Positions 6,701-15,719 of a stretch of DNA of 37,214 nt are shown in pieces. Source of the DNA: Rossellomorea arthrocnemi. Its GTDB lineage: Bacteria > Bacillota > Bacilli > Bacillales > Bacillaceae_B. A program made the position numbers and the translations under genes. How positions within the stretch are numbered: position 1 is the stretch's first letter; each line of letters starts with the position of its first letter. The DNA is taken from NCBI RefSeq assembly GCF_904424705.1, contig NZ_CAJGBF010000027.1:1-37214 (forward strand). The letters are read 5' to 3'. The notes beneath the pieces are model-generated. The model did not search any database, was not told the origin of the DNA, and saw only the letters and a list, made by a program, of their open reading frames with translations.

Positions 6701-7915
6701 TTGTTTAAATCTAAAATCAAGACCTTGGCTTTATCCATCAGTGTGACGGTGTTTGCCACATCTCTCATTTTGATGCCAGGTGAATCTCTTGAGGCATCCA
6801 TTAGAGGCTTGGATATGTGGTGGGAAATCGTCTTTCCATCTTTATTGCCTTTTTTTATCGTATCAGAGATGTTAATCGGGTTCGGAGTGGTCCGGTTCAT
6901 AGGAGTCTTGCTCGAACCCTTGATGCGGCCATTATTCCGGGTCCCTGGAGTTGGCGGATTTGTGTGGGCAATGGGAATGGCATCTGGATTTCCCGCAGGA
7001 GCTAAACTGACGGCACGTTTACGCCAAGAAGAACAAATTACAAAATTGGAAGCAGAACGGCTCGTTTCGTTCACAAACTCTTCCAACCCCTTATTTATTT
7101 TCGGGGCTGTATCTGTGGGGTTTTTTCAAAATGCTACACTTGGAATCGTGTTAGCTGCCGCTCATTATATCGGGAATATATGTGTGGGAGTCGTCATGAG
7201 GTTCTATGGGGGCAAAGAGAACAAAACAATCAGAGACAGCTCAGCTAAGAAAAAAAGCTTCATCCTAAGAGAAGCCTTTTCTGCACTTCACCAGACAAGA
7301 CTTCAGGACAAACGCCCAATAGGAAAACTACTGGGTGATGCTGTCACTTCATCTATACAAACCTTATTGATGATCGGCGGCTTTATCATATTATTTTCCG
7401 TCATTAATAAAATGCTGTATCATCTGCACATTACGACCTTTTTTGCAGAAGGTTTATCATCTTTATTTATACTGCTTCAATTACCGGACCAGTTAAGCAT
7501 CCCTTTCATTTCAGGGTTATTCGAAATCACCTTAGGGTCCAAACTCACAAGTAGTGTAGCTGAGGCCACCCTCCTTCATCAAGCGATAATCACAAGCTTC
7601 ATATTAGGATTCTCAGGCTTCAGTGTCCAGGCACAGGTGGCGAGTATACTTGCAGAGACAGATATACGATTTAAACCTTTCTTCTACGCCCGATTTGTCC
7701 ATGGTCTAGCTGCATCTGTCACTACTATAATTATATGGAAACCCATTTATGAGAGATTTTCCGACGAGCAGCTTTCCAATGCGATACCCGTATTCGCCAG
7801 ACACAACGACGCTTTTTGGACCGACATGCTCTATTGGTTCAAGACAGTCGGTCCCATAATCACTATTTCCAGTCTGATTTTGTATATCATTTTGTACACA
7901 CGAAAACAAGTGTAA
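6701..7915 (+). CDS. ylbJ: Sporulation integral membrane protein YlbJ
   Basis: The 404-residue protein has about eight predicted membrane segments and Gate-domain features of nucleoside-transporter-like proteins (WWEIVFPSLLPFFIVSEML and GMASGFPAGAKL near the N-terminus). It matches YlbJ, a sigma E-dependent mother-cell protein needed for heat-resistant spores in B. subtilis. The start is a TTG at 6701, placed 8 bases after AGGGGAGG; the ORF begins MFKSKIKTLALS. I could not find a convincing sigma E promoter in the 170-base gap to ylbK. The transcript ends at the long hairpin at 7917-7995. Confidence 0.93.
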   Translation: MFKSKIKTLALSISVTVFATSLILMPGESLEASIRGLDMWWEIVFPSLLPFFIVSEMLIGFGVVRFIGVLLEPLMRPLFRVPGVGGFVWAMGMASGFPAGAKLTARLRQEEQITKLEAERLVSFTNSSNPLFIFGAVSVGFFQNATLGIVLAAAHYIGNICVGVVMRFYGGKENKTIRDSSAKKKSFILREAFSALHQTRLQDKRPIGKLLGDAVTSSIQTLLMIGGFIILFSVINKMLYHLHITTFFAEGLSSLFILLQLPDQLSIPFISGLFEITLGSKLTSSVAEATLLHQAIITSFILGFSGFSVQAQVASILAETDIRFKPFFYARFVHGLAASVTTIIIWKPIYERFSDEQLSNAIPVFARHNDAFWTDMLYWFKTVGPIITISSLILYIILYTRKQV

Positions 7916-7916
7916 A

Positions 7917-7995
7917 AAAACAGGGTTGATCTCTAAAACCTCTACTTTTCACAATAGTGAAAAACAGAGGTTAAATAGTAGATCAACTCTGTTTG
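7917..7995. terminator. Long composite terminator between ylbJ and coaD
   Basis: The outer 15-base arms (7918-7932 / 7980-7994) pair well, and a second stem inside them, AACCTCT / AGAGGTT with TTTTCAC / GTGAAAA, forms the tip. A tract of seven A at 7914-7920 serves as the T tract for coaD, and GTTTGCTTTT follows on the plus strand for ylbJ. It separates two convergent genes. Confidence 0.8.
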
Positions 7996-7998
7996 CTT

Positions 7999-9071
<1,073 letters not shown>

Positions 9072-9138
9072 AATCATCCACCATATATGTATTTTTTCTA
9101 CACTATCCTATCATATCTCGACACATATCGCCACATTC

Positions 9139-9246
9139 TTAATTTGTATTAAAAATGTATAAAATCATTGTGATAGGTGATAATGAGAGTAACAGCATCC
9201 TAACTGATGTTGTTGCCAACCGCGGAGAAGACTTACGATTCCCCAT
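9139..9246 (-). CDS. Possible 35-residue hydrophobic small protein
   Basis: A short frame begins at an ATG at 9246 with GGAGG 8 bases upstream, an ideal ribosome binding site, and ends at a TAA at 9139. The product starts MGNRKSSPRLATTSVRM and then has an uninterrupted hydrophobic run (LLLSLSPITMILYIF), so it could be a single-span small membrane protein with a basic N-terminus. It lies between the stalk-domain gene and rsmD on the same strand. I know no homologue; the case rests on the ribosome binding site and composition only. Confidence 0.3.
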   Translation of the reverse strand: MGNRKSSPRLATTSVRMLLLSLSPITMILYIFNTN

Positions 9247-9304
9247 AAGTTCTTCCTCCGGTTTCTCCTCTCCCTTTGCCTTCTTTCCAGAGATGGATAT
9301 AGAA

Positions 9305-9335
9305 GGACCCTGCAGAATGTTCTGCAGGGCTTTTT
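9305..9335. terminator. Hairpin at the end of the stalk-domain gene
   Basis: CCCTGCAGAA (9308-9317) and TTCTGCAGGG (9320-9329) form a strong stem. The T tract (CTTTTT) lies on the plus-strand side; on the minus strand only TCCTTCT follows. It therefore looks better suited to stop transcripts coming from the left, and may be leaky for the minus-strand gene that ends at 9334. Confidence 0.5.
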
Positions 9336-10740
9336 ACATTTCTTTTGCAATCTCGATCGCGTTATCCTGTTTGATGACTTCCACATCAAACAATTTTTCA
9401 AACCAGTGGATATCCATATAAATGGAACCCTCTATCCTTTGAACTGGTTTTACTAATAATCCATAATTTTCTTCATTATTAATAAAATAGTCTTCATCTT
9501 CATAGAACCTGAATGTTTTCCCATTCACTTTGCTTAGATATACGCCGGGCCCGATTTCATTCACCTCTATATCTAATGCCTGAACCGCCTCTGGGAACTG
9601 AATGAATTCTTTTTGTTTATAAGAAATGTAGGATAACTTCCTTGATTTCTGGTTGATCATAATAGGCATATTTGCTTTTAGAATAAGCTTGGGATTCTCT
9701 TTCCCCTTCACACTTTCAGCAAAAAAAGTGGATGTAAATCCTGTCACTTTTCTGACTGCATCATCCAACATGATAGTATCTACCGATTGATTATTCATTT
9801 TTTGTTTAAGATCATCCCACTGTAACGGGTTCAGACCTTCTTTTAATTGTTTATATGCCCATGCAGGTTTGGAGTTATAAGGAGGCTCATTATCCTGGAT
9901 GCCAACAACCAATTCCTTCAACCATGCTTCTTCGTCTCTTGAAGACAATGCTTGATACATTAAGTTTTTCCTTATATTTTTCACTTGCTCCCCGGAAGCA
10001 TTGCTCATCACAATCAGGTGAGGGGATTGAAAAGGTTTCAATTTTTTCGTTATGATGACGGTCACAAATCCTTCGTCAGATTCGAACGAAGCGAACGCAT
10101 CAAATTCGGCCAGATCCCCCTCCTCAGTCAGCACCCTTACATTCGAAGATCTTCTCTCTTTCCACGCTCCTGTAGTCCAAACTAAATCTGAAGGTTCCCC
10201 CCGGCCACTGAAGAAATAGTAATCGATATAATCCAGTTTCTTATTGCTTGACGATTGATAGCCCGATATCCATTTTCCGTTCCTAAGGGTCTTTTCCGTT
10301 AACTGTATATCCGTGTTTATGGTTGATACATCAGAAAGTACAGGATACCAATCCCTTAATTGCACACTGTCAGCTTTCATCGACCGCTCCATTGAATAAG
10401 TAATGGTGATTTCCTGAGGGTCACGATTTAAGGTGCTTACATAAAATTCACCGTTTTCTTTCGTCAAGCAATTGTTTTCTTCTTTATCTTTACAAGCAAA
10501 GTCCTCTGCTTCCACCGGCCAATGGATCAGAATGGGATCTGAAGAAATTGTTGTCGGGAAGTGAATCGACTGAGTCACCTGAAACCTACCATCTTTATGG
10601 ATGATTGAATAGGATTGATTCACCTCAACAACACCGGATTCACCGGCACTTTCTGTCGTAAACCCCATCCATTGGAAGAAAAGGATAACAGAACTAACAA
10701 GGATCATCAAAAAACCGAAAGTGAATACAAATCGTCTCAT
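9334..10740 (-). CDS. Secreted or membrane-anchored protein with a C-terminal stalk-type domain, function unknown
   Basis: The 468-residue product has an N-terminal membrane segment (about residues 5-24) with a basic start, so it is exported or anchored with the bulk outside. The first half is beta-rich with no motif I recognise. The last ~130 residues (PIMINQKSRKLSYIS to IHWFEKLFDVEVIKQDNAIEI) resemble the copper-amine-oxidase N-terminal-like 'stalk' domain common in Bacillaceae extracellular proteins. The two Cys in FACKDKEENNCL could form a disulfide. The ATG at 10740 has GGAGGT about 11 bases upstream, somewhat far. It lies between DUF7147-like and rsmD genes; I do not recall an equivalent in B. 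subtilis here. Confidence 0.75.
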   Translation of the reverse strand: MRRFVFTFGFLMILVSSVILFFQWMGFTTESAGESGVVEVNQSYSIIHKDGRFQVTQSIHFPTTISSDPILIHWPVEAEDFACKDKEENNCLTKENGEFYVSTLNRDPQEITITYSMERSMKADSVQLRDWYPVLSDVSTINTDIQLTEKTLRNGKWISGYQSSSNKKLDYIDYYFFSGRGEPSDLVWTTGAWKERRSSNVRVLTEEGDLAEFDAFASFESDEGFVTVIITKKLKPFQSPHLIVMSNASGEQVKNIRKNLMYQALSSRDEEAWLKELVVGIQDNEPPYNSKPAWAYKQLKEGLNPLQWDDLKQKMNNQSVDTIMLDDAVRKVTGFTSTFFAESVKGKENPKLILKANMPIMINQKSRKLSYISYKQKEFIQFPEAVQALDIEVNEIGPGVYLSKVNGKTFRFYEDEDYFINNEENYGLLVKPVQRIEGSIYMDIHWFEKLFDVEVIKQDNAIEIAKEM

Positions 10741-10826
10741 ACTATACTCTTACCTCCGTTTGCTACTTAAAGAATAGCAGAAGTGCAAGGATAATAGTGG
10801 TACATTTTTGTGAAATGACCATCTTT

Positions 10827-10888
10827 TTAACAAAATGGCCAACTCCTGATATGATCAACATTAGAATCTTTACTTATGACTAAAGATT
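10827..10888 (+). promoter_or_regulatory. Promoter and leader hairpin of the DUF7147-like gene
   Basis: TTAACA (10827-10832) and TATGAT (10850-10855) are separated by 17 bases, a good sigma A promoter. About 10 bases downstream an 8-bp perfect inverted repeat AATCTTTA / TAAAGATT (10865-10872 and 10881-10888) would form a hairpin near the 5' end of the transcript, some 50 bases before the start codon. It may stabilise the mRNA or bind a regulator; there is no T tract, so it is not a terminator. Confidence 0.5.
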
Positions 10889-10937
10889 TGAAATAATAAG
10901 GAATTGATTAACTCGGTAAGAAAAGGGGAATAAAACA

Positions 10938-11327
10938 ATGATTCAACGATTTATTGAAATAGGGGAAGGATATTCAGATATTTATGAACTACTGGAGTTG
11001 GCCAAAGCGAATAAAGAACGTCTGCAACATATGCTCGCATTCCACACCATTGTGAAAGACCGTGCTGTCACCTCTCTGGCTCTTGTAATGAAACCGACAG
11101 AACAGGGGAAATTCCAAGCCATCTATGTATGCAGGGAGGGAATTCCAAACCCGCATATCACACCGAACCAGCGCTACTCCCTATTTGAGGAAACTGCCGA
11201 AAAGCTCGACAGGGTGATTATCCAAATGGATGTAAAGCCTTCCACTCTCTTTCCGGAGAATGCCCTTTATTATCAACATTTAATCGCTATACTGCGATTA
11301 AATCATTATATCCTGCCGTTACAGTAA
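10938..11327 (+). CDS. Small conserved Bacillaceae protein of unknown function (DUF7147-like)
   Basis: A 129-residue soluble protein starting MIQRFIEIGEGYSDIYELLEL. It resembles, from memory, a Bacillales family labelled DUF7147 that lies beside ylbG; I am not certain of the number. There are no membrane segments, cysteine clusters or nucleotide-binding motifs. The ATG follows AAAAGGGGAATAAAACA, a good site. It is convergent with ylbG, and its own promoter lies at 10827-10855. Confidence 0.75.
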   Translation: MIQRFIEIGEGYSDIYELLELAKANKERLQHMLAFHTIVKDRAVTSLALVMKPTEQGKFQAIYVCREGIPNPHITPNQRYSLFEETAEKLDRVIIQMDVKPSTLFPENALYYQHLIAILRLNHYILPLQ

Positions 11328-11384
11328 TAAAGTGTGACAAATAATGAGCAGCTTTTCAAAGGGGTTTGCTCTAGTCATTTCAAT

Positions 11385-11418
11385 GAAAAAAGCTGCCAAA
11401 ACAACAATCTTTGGCAGC
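11385..11418 (-). terminator. ylbG terminator
   Basis: GCTGCCAAA / TTTGGCAGC (11392-11400 and 11410-11418), followed on the minus strand by TTTTTT, sits five bases after the ylbG stop codon. Confidence 0.85.
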
Positions 11419-11423
11419 AATTA

Positions 11424-11699
11424 CTAAAATCCCATTTTGTAATCATATTCCTTCGCTTTATCCGGTCGGGAATTTTCAAAAACGGACTTGATAAATGGTT
11501 TAAAGGAAGGATCTACTCTTTTCACATAGGAATAAGTAGAGATTCTTTCCATCACAGAGTCAATTTCTTCCTGATTACAATACAACACAACATATTTCAT
11601 TTTCTTTGATACATAGTGAACATTCCCAAATCGCCTAAGGGACTTAGCATGCTTCAAACTATGTAACCAAACCACTAAACCTTGTCTTTCTGTTAACAT
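11424..11699 (-). CDS. ylbG: YlbG family protein (UPF0298/DUF2129)
   Basis: The 91-residue cytoplasmic protein, starting [20 protein letters not shown], matches the YlbG family in length and sequence. It contains [19 protein letters not shown] and a lysine/arginine-rich middle. No biochemical function is established that I know of. The ATG has AGAGGGG about 8 bases upstream. It is divergent from the small Cys-motif gene at 11839 across a 139-base gap, whereas in B. subtilis ylbF and ylbG are adjacent; here two intergenic regions and one extra gene separate them. Confidence 0.93.
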   Translation of the reverse strand: MLTERQGLVVWLHSLKHAKSLRRFGNVHYVSKKMKYVVLYCNQEEIDSVMERISTYSYVKRVDPSFKPFIKSVFENSRPDKAKEYDYKMGF

Positions 11700-11838
11700 A
11701 ACGTTTCCCCTCTAGGAATCACTTTTTTTTAAGTCTAGCATAATATTGCAGGGGTAAGCAATATGTAAGGGGATGAACATTCATTAAATTAAGCATGAAG
11801 TGAACACTACATACTGAAGTAAAGAACGGAGGTGCACC

Positions 11839-12153
11839 ATGGACTTGAATGTGATTTGGGACTTTTTCATCGAACACCTGAACGGGGAAGACGGGGTTGA
11901 AGAGGCCCATGTGAAATGGAGTGCAGGCATTCCATTCATCTATATCCGCTCCAAGAAAGCGAAAGGTGATATTGAGTACTGCATCAGGAAATGGTCTTCT
12001 AAAGCTATGCGGGGAAAGAGACTACATTCTGATACCATCTTTTTCAGGGAAGAGGGATCATTATATGTCTATCGCCACCGGTTCTATGTTCCACAGGAAA
12101 AAATGTTTTGCTGTGGGAACCTCTGTGTGGATTGTGTTCGGTTAAAGCAGTAG
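11839..12153 (+). CDS. Uncharacterised protein with a C-terminal Cys cluster
   Basis: A 104-residue soluble protein that I do not recognise. It begins MDLNVIWDFFIEHLNGEDGV and has an acidic N-terminal third, a basic middle (RKWSSKAMRGKR) and a C-terminal cluster FCCGNLCVDCVRL with four cysteines, which could bind a metal or a cluster. The ribosome binding site GGAGG with 6 bases' spacing is excellent and supports a real gene. It is inserted between ylbG and ylbF, divergent from the former and convergent with the latter. Proximity to ylbF, whose partners bind Fe-S clusters, is suggestive only. Confidence 0.75.
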   Translation: MDLNVIWDFFIEHLNGEDGVEEAHVKWSAGIPFIYIRSKKAKGDIEYCIRKWSSKAMRGKRLHSDTIFFREEGSLYVYRHRFYVPQEKMFCCGNLCVDCVRLKQ

Positions 12154-12171
12154 GTTTTAATCCTTAAAAAC

Positions 12172-12202
12172 AAAAAAGAGCAGACATAGTCCGCTCTTTT
12201 TT
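12172..12202. terminator. Bidirectional terminator between the Cys-motif gene and ylbF
   Basis: AAAAAAGAGC pairs with GCTCTTTTTT, and GAC/GTC extends the stem across one A-C mismatch. Both genes end at it. Confidence 0.8.
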
Positions 12203-12210
12203 CATACAAT

Positions 12211-12657
12211 TTAAGCTGAACACCCGCAGCTTCCGCCTGAGCCACAGCCTCCCCCACAGGATCCTCCACCTGAGAAGAAAGGATTCCCTGACGGAACCTT
12301 TACATTTTTAGAAACGGAATGTCCAATAGTGAGACTTACCTGATCAAGGAGATCTTGAAGCTCATTTTCAGCTCGACGGAATTCGGCCACATTTTCATCA
12401 AGATCCATTTCCCTTTTAACTTCACGGATTTCTTTCATGATGGTTTTATAATCAGGATGGTACCGTCCGAAACGCTGTACTTCTTCATAACTCTCCTTCA
12501 TCCTGGAAAAGGTTTGTACCTTTCGTTGGGTCTCAGAGTTGTTGCGAAGTTTATATAAAGACTTACGATAATTTTCTGCCACATCAGATTCAAGAATCCA
12601 CTGAGATAACTCGTCAGCTGAATCCAATATTTCCATTCTTTCTATAGTAGCAAGCAT
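12211..12657 (-). CDS. ylbF: YlbF (RicF), RNase Y specificity factor and competence/sporulation regulator
   Basis: The 148-residue protein is helical for most of its length, with YEEVQRFGRYHPDYKTIMKE and the FRRAENELQDLLDQVS helix typical of the YlbF/YmcA fold. The glycine-rich tail has four cysteines at 134, 138, 144 and 146. YlbF, YmcA and YaaT form the Y-complex, which carries [4Fe-4S] clusters and steers RNase Y cleavage; it is needed for competence, biofilm formation and sporulation in B. subtilis. The ATG at 12657 is 7 bases after GGAGGT; the GTG at 12666 overlaps that sequence. Confidence 0.95.
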   Translation of the reverse strand: MLATIERMEILDSADELSQWILESDVAENYRKSLYKLRNNSETQRKVQTFSRMKESYEEVQRFGRYHPDYKTIMKEIREVKREMDLDENVAEFRRAENELQDLLDQVSLTIGHSVSKNVKVPSGNPFFSGGGSCGGGCGSGGSCGCSA

Positions 12658-12787
12658 AATGCCCACCTCCGTAACATTATTTTAACATGTTTAACGGAAG
12701 GAAGCGAATAGGCTTACTCATTTTTTGAGATCAGATTACCCATTTGTCTGCCACCGAACATTTCACTGTAGTGGATTAGATTGTGTA

Positions 12788-13180
12788 TTATTGAATCGTC
12801 ACATAGAACTGCTTTTTCATTCCTAAGGATTTGTTATTCTTTCCCACGATTTCGATGTTAAGAAGATGAACACCTTTGGGTAAACCTTTAACGACAAAAG
12901 CCGCAGTATGGTATTCTTTATACAAGTTCCCCGTGTTGGAACGAACGACAATCTTCCCTTTTTCCGCTCCTTTTTTTTCTGAAGTAAAGGTGACACCGGG
13001 TACTATACATTCAATATACACTTGGTTTCCTTGCACCATATGTTTGATGGAAAGGGGCTTTTGCTCAGAATTGGCAGCTTCGACCTTCTTTGTAAACGAG
13101 AAACTTTCGGGTTCAGGCATCTTCTCCTTACATCCGCTTAATAAAATGACCAATCCGATGGTAAAAATAATTTTTTTCAT
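12788..13180 (-). CDS. Small putative lipoprotein, unknown function
   Basis: A 130-residue protein with a lipoprotein signal peptide: MKK, a hydrophobic core and the lipobox LLSGC with Cys17. After acylation it would be anchored on the outer face of the membrane. The mature part is lysine-rich and predicted beta (about five strands), perhaps an immunoglobulin-like fold, with no known motif. AAGGAG is 11 bases before the ATG, a little long. It lies between ylbE and ylbF on the same strand with gaps of about 100 bases on both sides, so operon membership is unclear. Confidence 0.75.
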   Translation of the reverse strand: MKKIIFTIGLVILLSGCKEKMPEPESFSFTKKVEAANSEQKPLSIKHMVQGNQVYIECIVPGVTFTSEKKGAEKGKIVVRSNTGNLYKEYHTAAFVVKGLPKGVHLLNIEIVGKNNKSLGMKKQFYVTIQ

Positions 13181-13285
13181 TGTCTACACCACTCCTTACC
13201 TTTAGACTTGCCCAACCTCTTCCTTTTTTACTCAAAATAAGTAGGGAACGTTTTTCTTAAAGTAAGGAGACAAAAAAATAGTACC

Positions 13286-13528
13286 TTAAGCATCGGCACT
13301 ATTCATGGATTGAAACATACTGATCATCATGGAAGCCATCTGGACTCCGTTCGAGAATTTTTGTACTCTATGTGGAATCGTTTTCTGGAAATGATTAATG
13401 GACGCAATCTCGAATTTTTCTAATTCATTGGGATTTCGGGAAAGTGTACGGTACCACTCGGGTTGATCTCTAAGGAATAACTTCAAATCTTCTTTGGAAT
13501 ATATATATTCAATAATGTCTGCTCTCAT
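13286..13528 (-). CDS. ylbE: YlbE-like protein
   Basis: An 80-residue protein matching the YlbE family, with EYIYSKEDLKLFLRDQPEWYRTLSRNP near the N-terminus and a methionine-rich C-terminus. Function unknown. The ATG has AGGAGG 7-8 bases upstream and lies 11 bases after the ylbD stop codon, so ylbD-ylbE is one transcription unit as in B. subtilis. Confidence 0.92.
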   Translation of the reverse strand: MRADIIEYIYSKEDLKLFLRDQPEWYRTLSRNPNELEKFEIASINHFQKTIPHRVQKFSNGVQMASMMISMFQSMNSADA

Positions 13529-13539
13529 TTTTTGACCTC

Positions 13540-13959
13540 CTAATCTTTTCGAAAAGAGAAAGGATGGGAGGGCTTGGATGGCGCTTCCGTTTTAGCCGCT
13601 GTCCCTGATTCCCTGTTACTCCCTGATTGAAATTGACTAAGTACCCCTTGAACTGCACCAAGCGCTTCACTTAAGCTGTTAATATGCTGCTGCATTTGAT
13701 TAGCATCCATTTTCTTCACCATTTCTCCCACTTGATCCATCCATCCCCCCTTGCTTTCCGGAGTAGTAGTGGAAGGCTTTTCAGTCGCTGCTTCATTCTT
13801 ATACTTATCCCACCTTGTGTCATCTTCCCCAAGCAAATACCAGTCTTCAAAAAGATCTTGCCAATTGGCATCTCCATTTCGAACCTCTTTTACGATTTTC
13901 GGATGCTTTTTCACAAATCCTTTAAATTCTTTGACTTTAGGGTGTAATGATTTCCCCAT
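13540..13959 (-). CDS. ylbD: YlbD, putative spore coat protein
   Basis: A 139-residue hydrophilic protein beginning MGKSLHPKVKEFKGFVKKHP, with the conserved WQDLFEDWYLLGEDDTRWDKY segment of YlbD. The linker and C-terminal half are rich in Ser, Gly, Gln and Thr. YlbD is annotated as a coat-associated protein in B. subtilis; localisation here is inferred from homology. GGAGG lies 10 bases before the ATG. It heads the ylbD-ylbE unit and is divergent from the thioesterase gene. Confidence 0.88.
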   Translation of the reverse strand: MGKSLHPKVKEFKGFVKKHPKIVKEVRNGDANWQDLFEDWYLLGEDDTRWDKYKNEAATEKPSTTTPESKGGWMDQVGEMVKKMDANQMQQHINSLSEALGAVQGVLSQFQSGSNRESGTAAKTEAPSKPSHPFSFRKD

Positions 13960-14114
13960 AATATGAACACCTCCATTACAGGCATCTACCTATTACACTT
14001 TATGAAGAAATGAAAAGAATGGTGATACATTCCTTTTTGTAGTAGTATTTACATGTATATTGGCGTATTCGTGACCTAACAGTTATCGAGGCCAGGAATA
14101 CTAATAAAGGATGT

Positions 14115-14609
14115 ATGAGAATGAAACAAAAGGTACAAGAATTATTCAACGAATGCGTTTTAGAAGCAACTGATGAGGATCTACTGATTATGAAACAGTT
14201 GCTTGAAGGCATACAGCGGAAAAAAAGGAGCGAAAATGCATCGATCATTGGCGGGATTTTCGCTATGGACAGGATAATGAGGGACGGAAAGTTAGAGATA
14301 AGCATCCCTATTACACCAGTTACACATAATTCCTTGGAGATTGTTCATGGTGGTGTAACAGCCACCCTGGTAGATACAGCAATGGGAACCTTGGCGAATA
14401 TGTTGCTTCCCGAAGGATATGGCGCTGTAACAACAAACTTAAATGTCCATTACTTGGCGCCCGGTGTAGGTGAACGCCTGACTGCCCATGCGACAGTCGT
14501 TCATCAAGGAAGCAAAACGATTGTCGTGGACGGGAAAGTAGAAAGTTCTGACGGTAAGATTGTGGCTCACTCAACAGGTTCCTTTTTTATTTTCAAAAAG
14601 AAGCAATAA
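14115..14609 (+). CDS. PaaI-type hotdog-fold thioesterase
   Basis: A 164-residue protein with a ~30-residue helical N-terminal extension, then a hotdog domain. HGGVTATLVDTAMGTLANMLLPEG is the PaaI/YbgC-type active-site helix, with the Asp in VDTAMG as probable catalytic acid, and TTNLNVHYLAPGVGERLTAHA is the following strand pair. Such enzymes hydrolyse aryl- or acyl-CoA thioesters; substrate is not predictable. The start is ambiguous: AAAGG lies 4 bases before the ATG at 14115 and 10 before that at 14121. It is divergent from ylbD and is not part of the B. subtilis order that I recall. Confidence 0.88.
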   Translation: MRMKQKVQELFNECVLEATDEDLLIMKQLLEGIQRKKRSENASIIGGIFAMDRIMRDGKLEISIPITPVTHNSLEIVHGGVTATLVDTAMGTLANMLLPEGYGAVTTNLNVHYLAPGVGERLTAHATVVHQGSKTIVVDGKVESSDGKIVAHSTGSFFIFKKKQ

Positions 14610-14615
14610 ACATGA

Positions 14616-14653
14616 AAGGTGGATTCTCCATTCATTCTCGGAGAATCCACCTT
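14616..14653. terminator. Hairpin between the thioesterase gene and ylbC
   Basis: The 14-bp stem AAGGTGGATTCTCC / GGAGAATCCACCTT has a 10-base loop and ends two bases before the ylbC stop codon. The T tracts on either side are weak, so it may act mainly by stem strength. Confidence 0.65.
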
Positions 14654-14654
14654 C

Positions 14655-15719
14655 CTATTCTTCATCTTTCATCTTCTCAATGAAATTCTGGGTATAAAAT
14701 CGTTTATATACCCCCACACCAAGATGAGTAAAATTCTGCTCCAACAGGATCTTCCGGTGACCTTCTGAATTAAGCCAGCCATGAACGGCTTCAGGTGCAT
14801 CCGAATACTGGGATGCGATATTTTCTCCTGCTGCCTTAAAACGGACATCTCCTTGTTCCAATCGCTGGGACAGATCCCCAAGGGTTGGGGAATCATGGGA
14901 GAAGTAATCCTCCTCATACATTTCTTTACTGTGTCCTCTAGCTACCTGGGCCGTTTCTTCATCCCACAGCAGAGTATCTTCTTCAAATTGATGCCTGATT
15001 ACGTTTGTTATATCATAAATTTGCTGCTCACTGGCGGTGTTCACCTTATCCCACTCATCTTCACTCGGCTCCATTTCCTCCGCCAATTCACCTCGATACA
15101 TCATTTCGTAAGGATGCATCTCAATCAGTGTCCTGCTATTCAGAAAACGGATACTCGTCAGCCTGCCTGTGAATTTATCTAAATAAAGCTGAGCATAGAT
15201 ATTTCCCAATGGTACCAGGAGACGCGTGTTCAGATCTTCTTCGTTCAGTTCAAATTGATAGGAACCGGAATCATCGTTAACAACTATCTCCGAATCGACT
15301 ATAGTAAAACGATAAATATCTTCCAATCGTTGACCAAGCTTATAAGGAGCTACATCCACCTGGTTCCCTATTGCGTAGAGGGTAACCACTTTATGATTCA
15401 CAACGCCCATTTGTATGTATTGTTTATTCGAAATTGGGTAAACCCACCATTCATACCCATATGAGCTCGGTTCGACTCTTCTTGGATCTCCGAATGCCTC
15501 TTTTACCTTTTTAGTGTCTTTGCCTATCCAAGTGGATAAACCGGAAGTTGGTCTTTCCCCGGGTTTCTCAATCGTTTGATTCAATTGATTATCTTTGTTT
15601 TCCTTAAGAGTTTGGGTTTCTGGTCCTTTTAATGGTTCATTTTCCTGCTTTTGACCTTGATAAATACCAATAATTAAAATAATGACAAGAATGATCAAAA
15701 TACGCAAAACCGTTCTCAG
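14655..15719 (-). CDS. ylbC: YlbC, exported CAP-domain protein
   Basis: About 354 residues with an N-terminal membrane segment, a linker, a CAP-associated N-terminal domain (STWIGKDTKKVKEAFGDPRRVEPS) and a C-terminal CAP/SCP domain (HSKEMYEEDYFSHDSPT, then AAGENIASQYSD). CAP domains occur in secreted proteins of diverse function. The start is unusual: AGGAGG (15727-15732) is 7 bases from an in-frame CTG at 15719 and 4 bases from an ATT at 15722, but 19 bases from the first standard codon, a TTG at 15707. I therefore begin at CTG, giving a basic N-terminus before the hydrophobic stretch. This is inference; TTG remains possible. Confidence 0.85.
   Translation of the reverse strand: MRTVLRILIILVIILIIGIYQGQKQENEPLKGPETQTLKENKDNQLNQTIEKPGERPTSGLSTWIGKDTKKVKEAFGDPRRVEPSSYGYEWWVYPISNKQYIQMGVVNHKVVTLYAIGNQVDVAPYKLGQRLEDIYRFTIVDSEIVVNDDSGSYQFELNEEDLNTRLLVPLGNIYAQLYLDKFTGRLTSIRFLNSRTLIEMHPYEMMYRGELAEEMEPSEDEWDKVNTASEQQIYDITNVIRHQFEEDTLLWDEETAQVARGHSKEMYEEDYFSHDSPTLGDLSQRLEQGDVRFKAAGENIASQYSDAPEAVHGWLNSEGHRKILLEQNFTHLGVGVYKRFYTQNFIEKMKDEE

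Noticed and set aside
6649..7086. 145-residue minus-strand ORF antisense to ylbJ
   Set aside because: Shadow frame of a clear gene with no start signal and no recognisable domain.
9155..9421. ORFs of 78 and 88 residues on opposite strands
   Set aside because: They overlap the end of the stalk-domain gene or the hairpin and lack ribosome binding sites; only the 35-residue frame at 9139-9246 has one.
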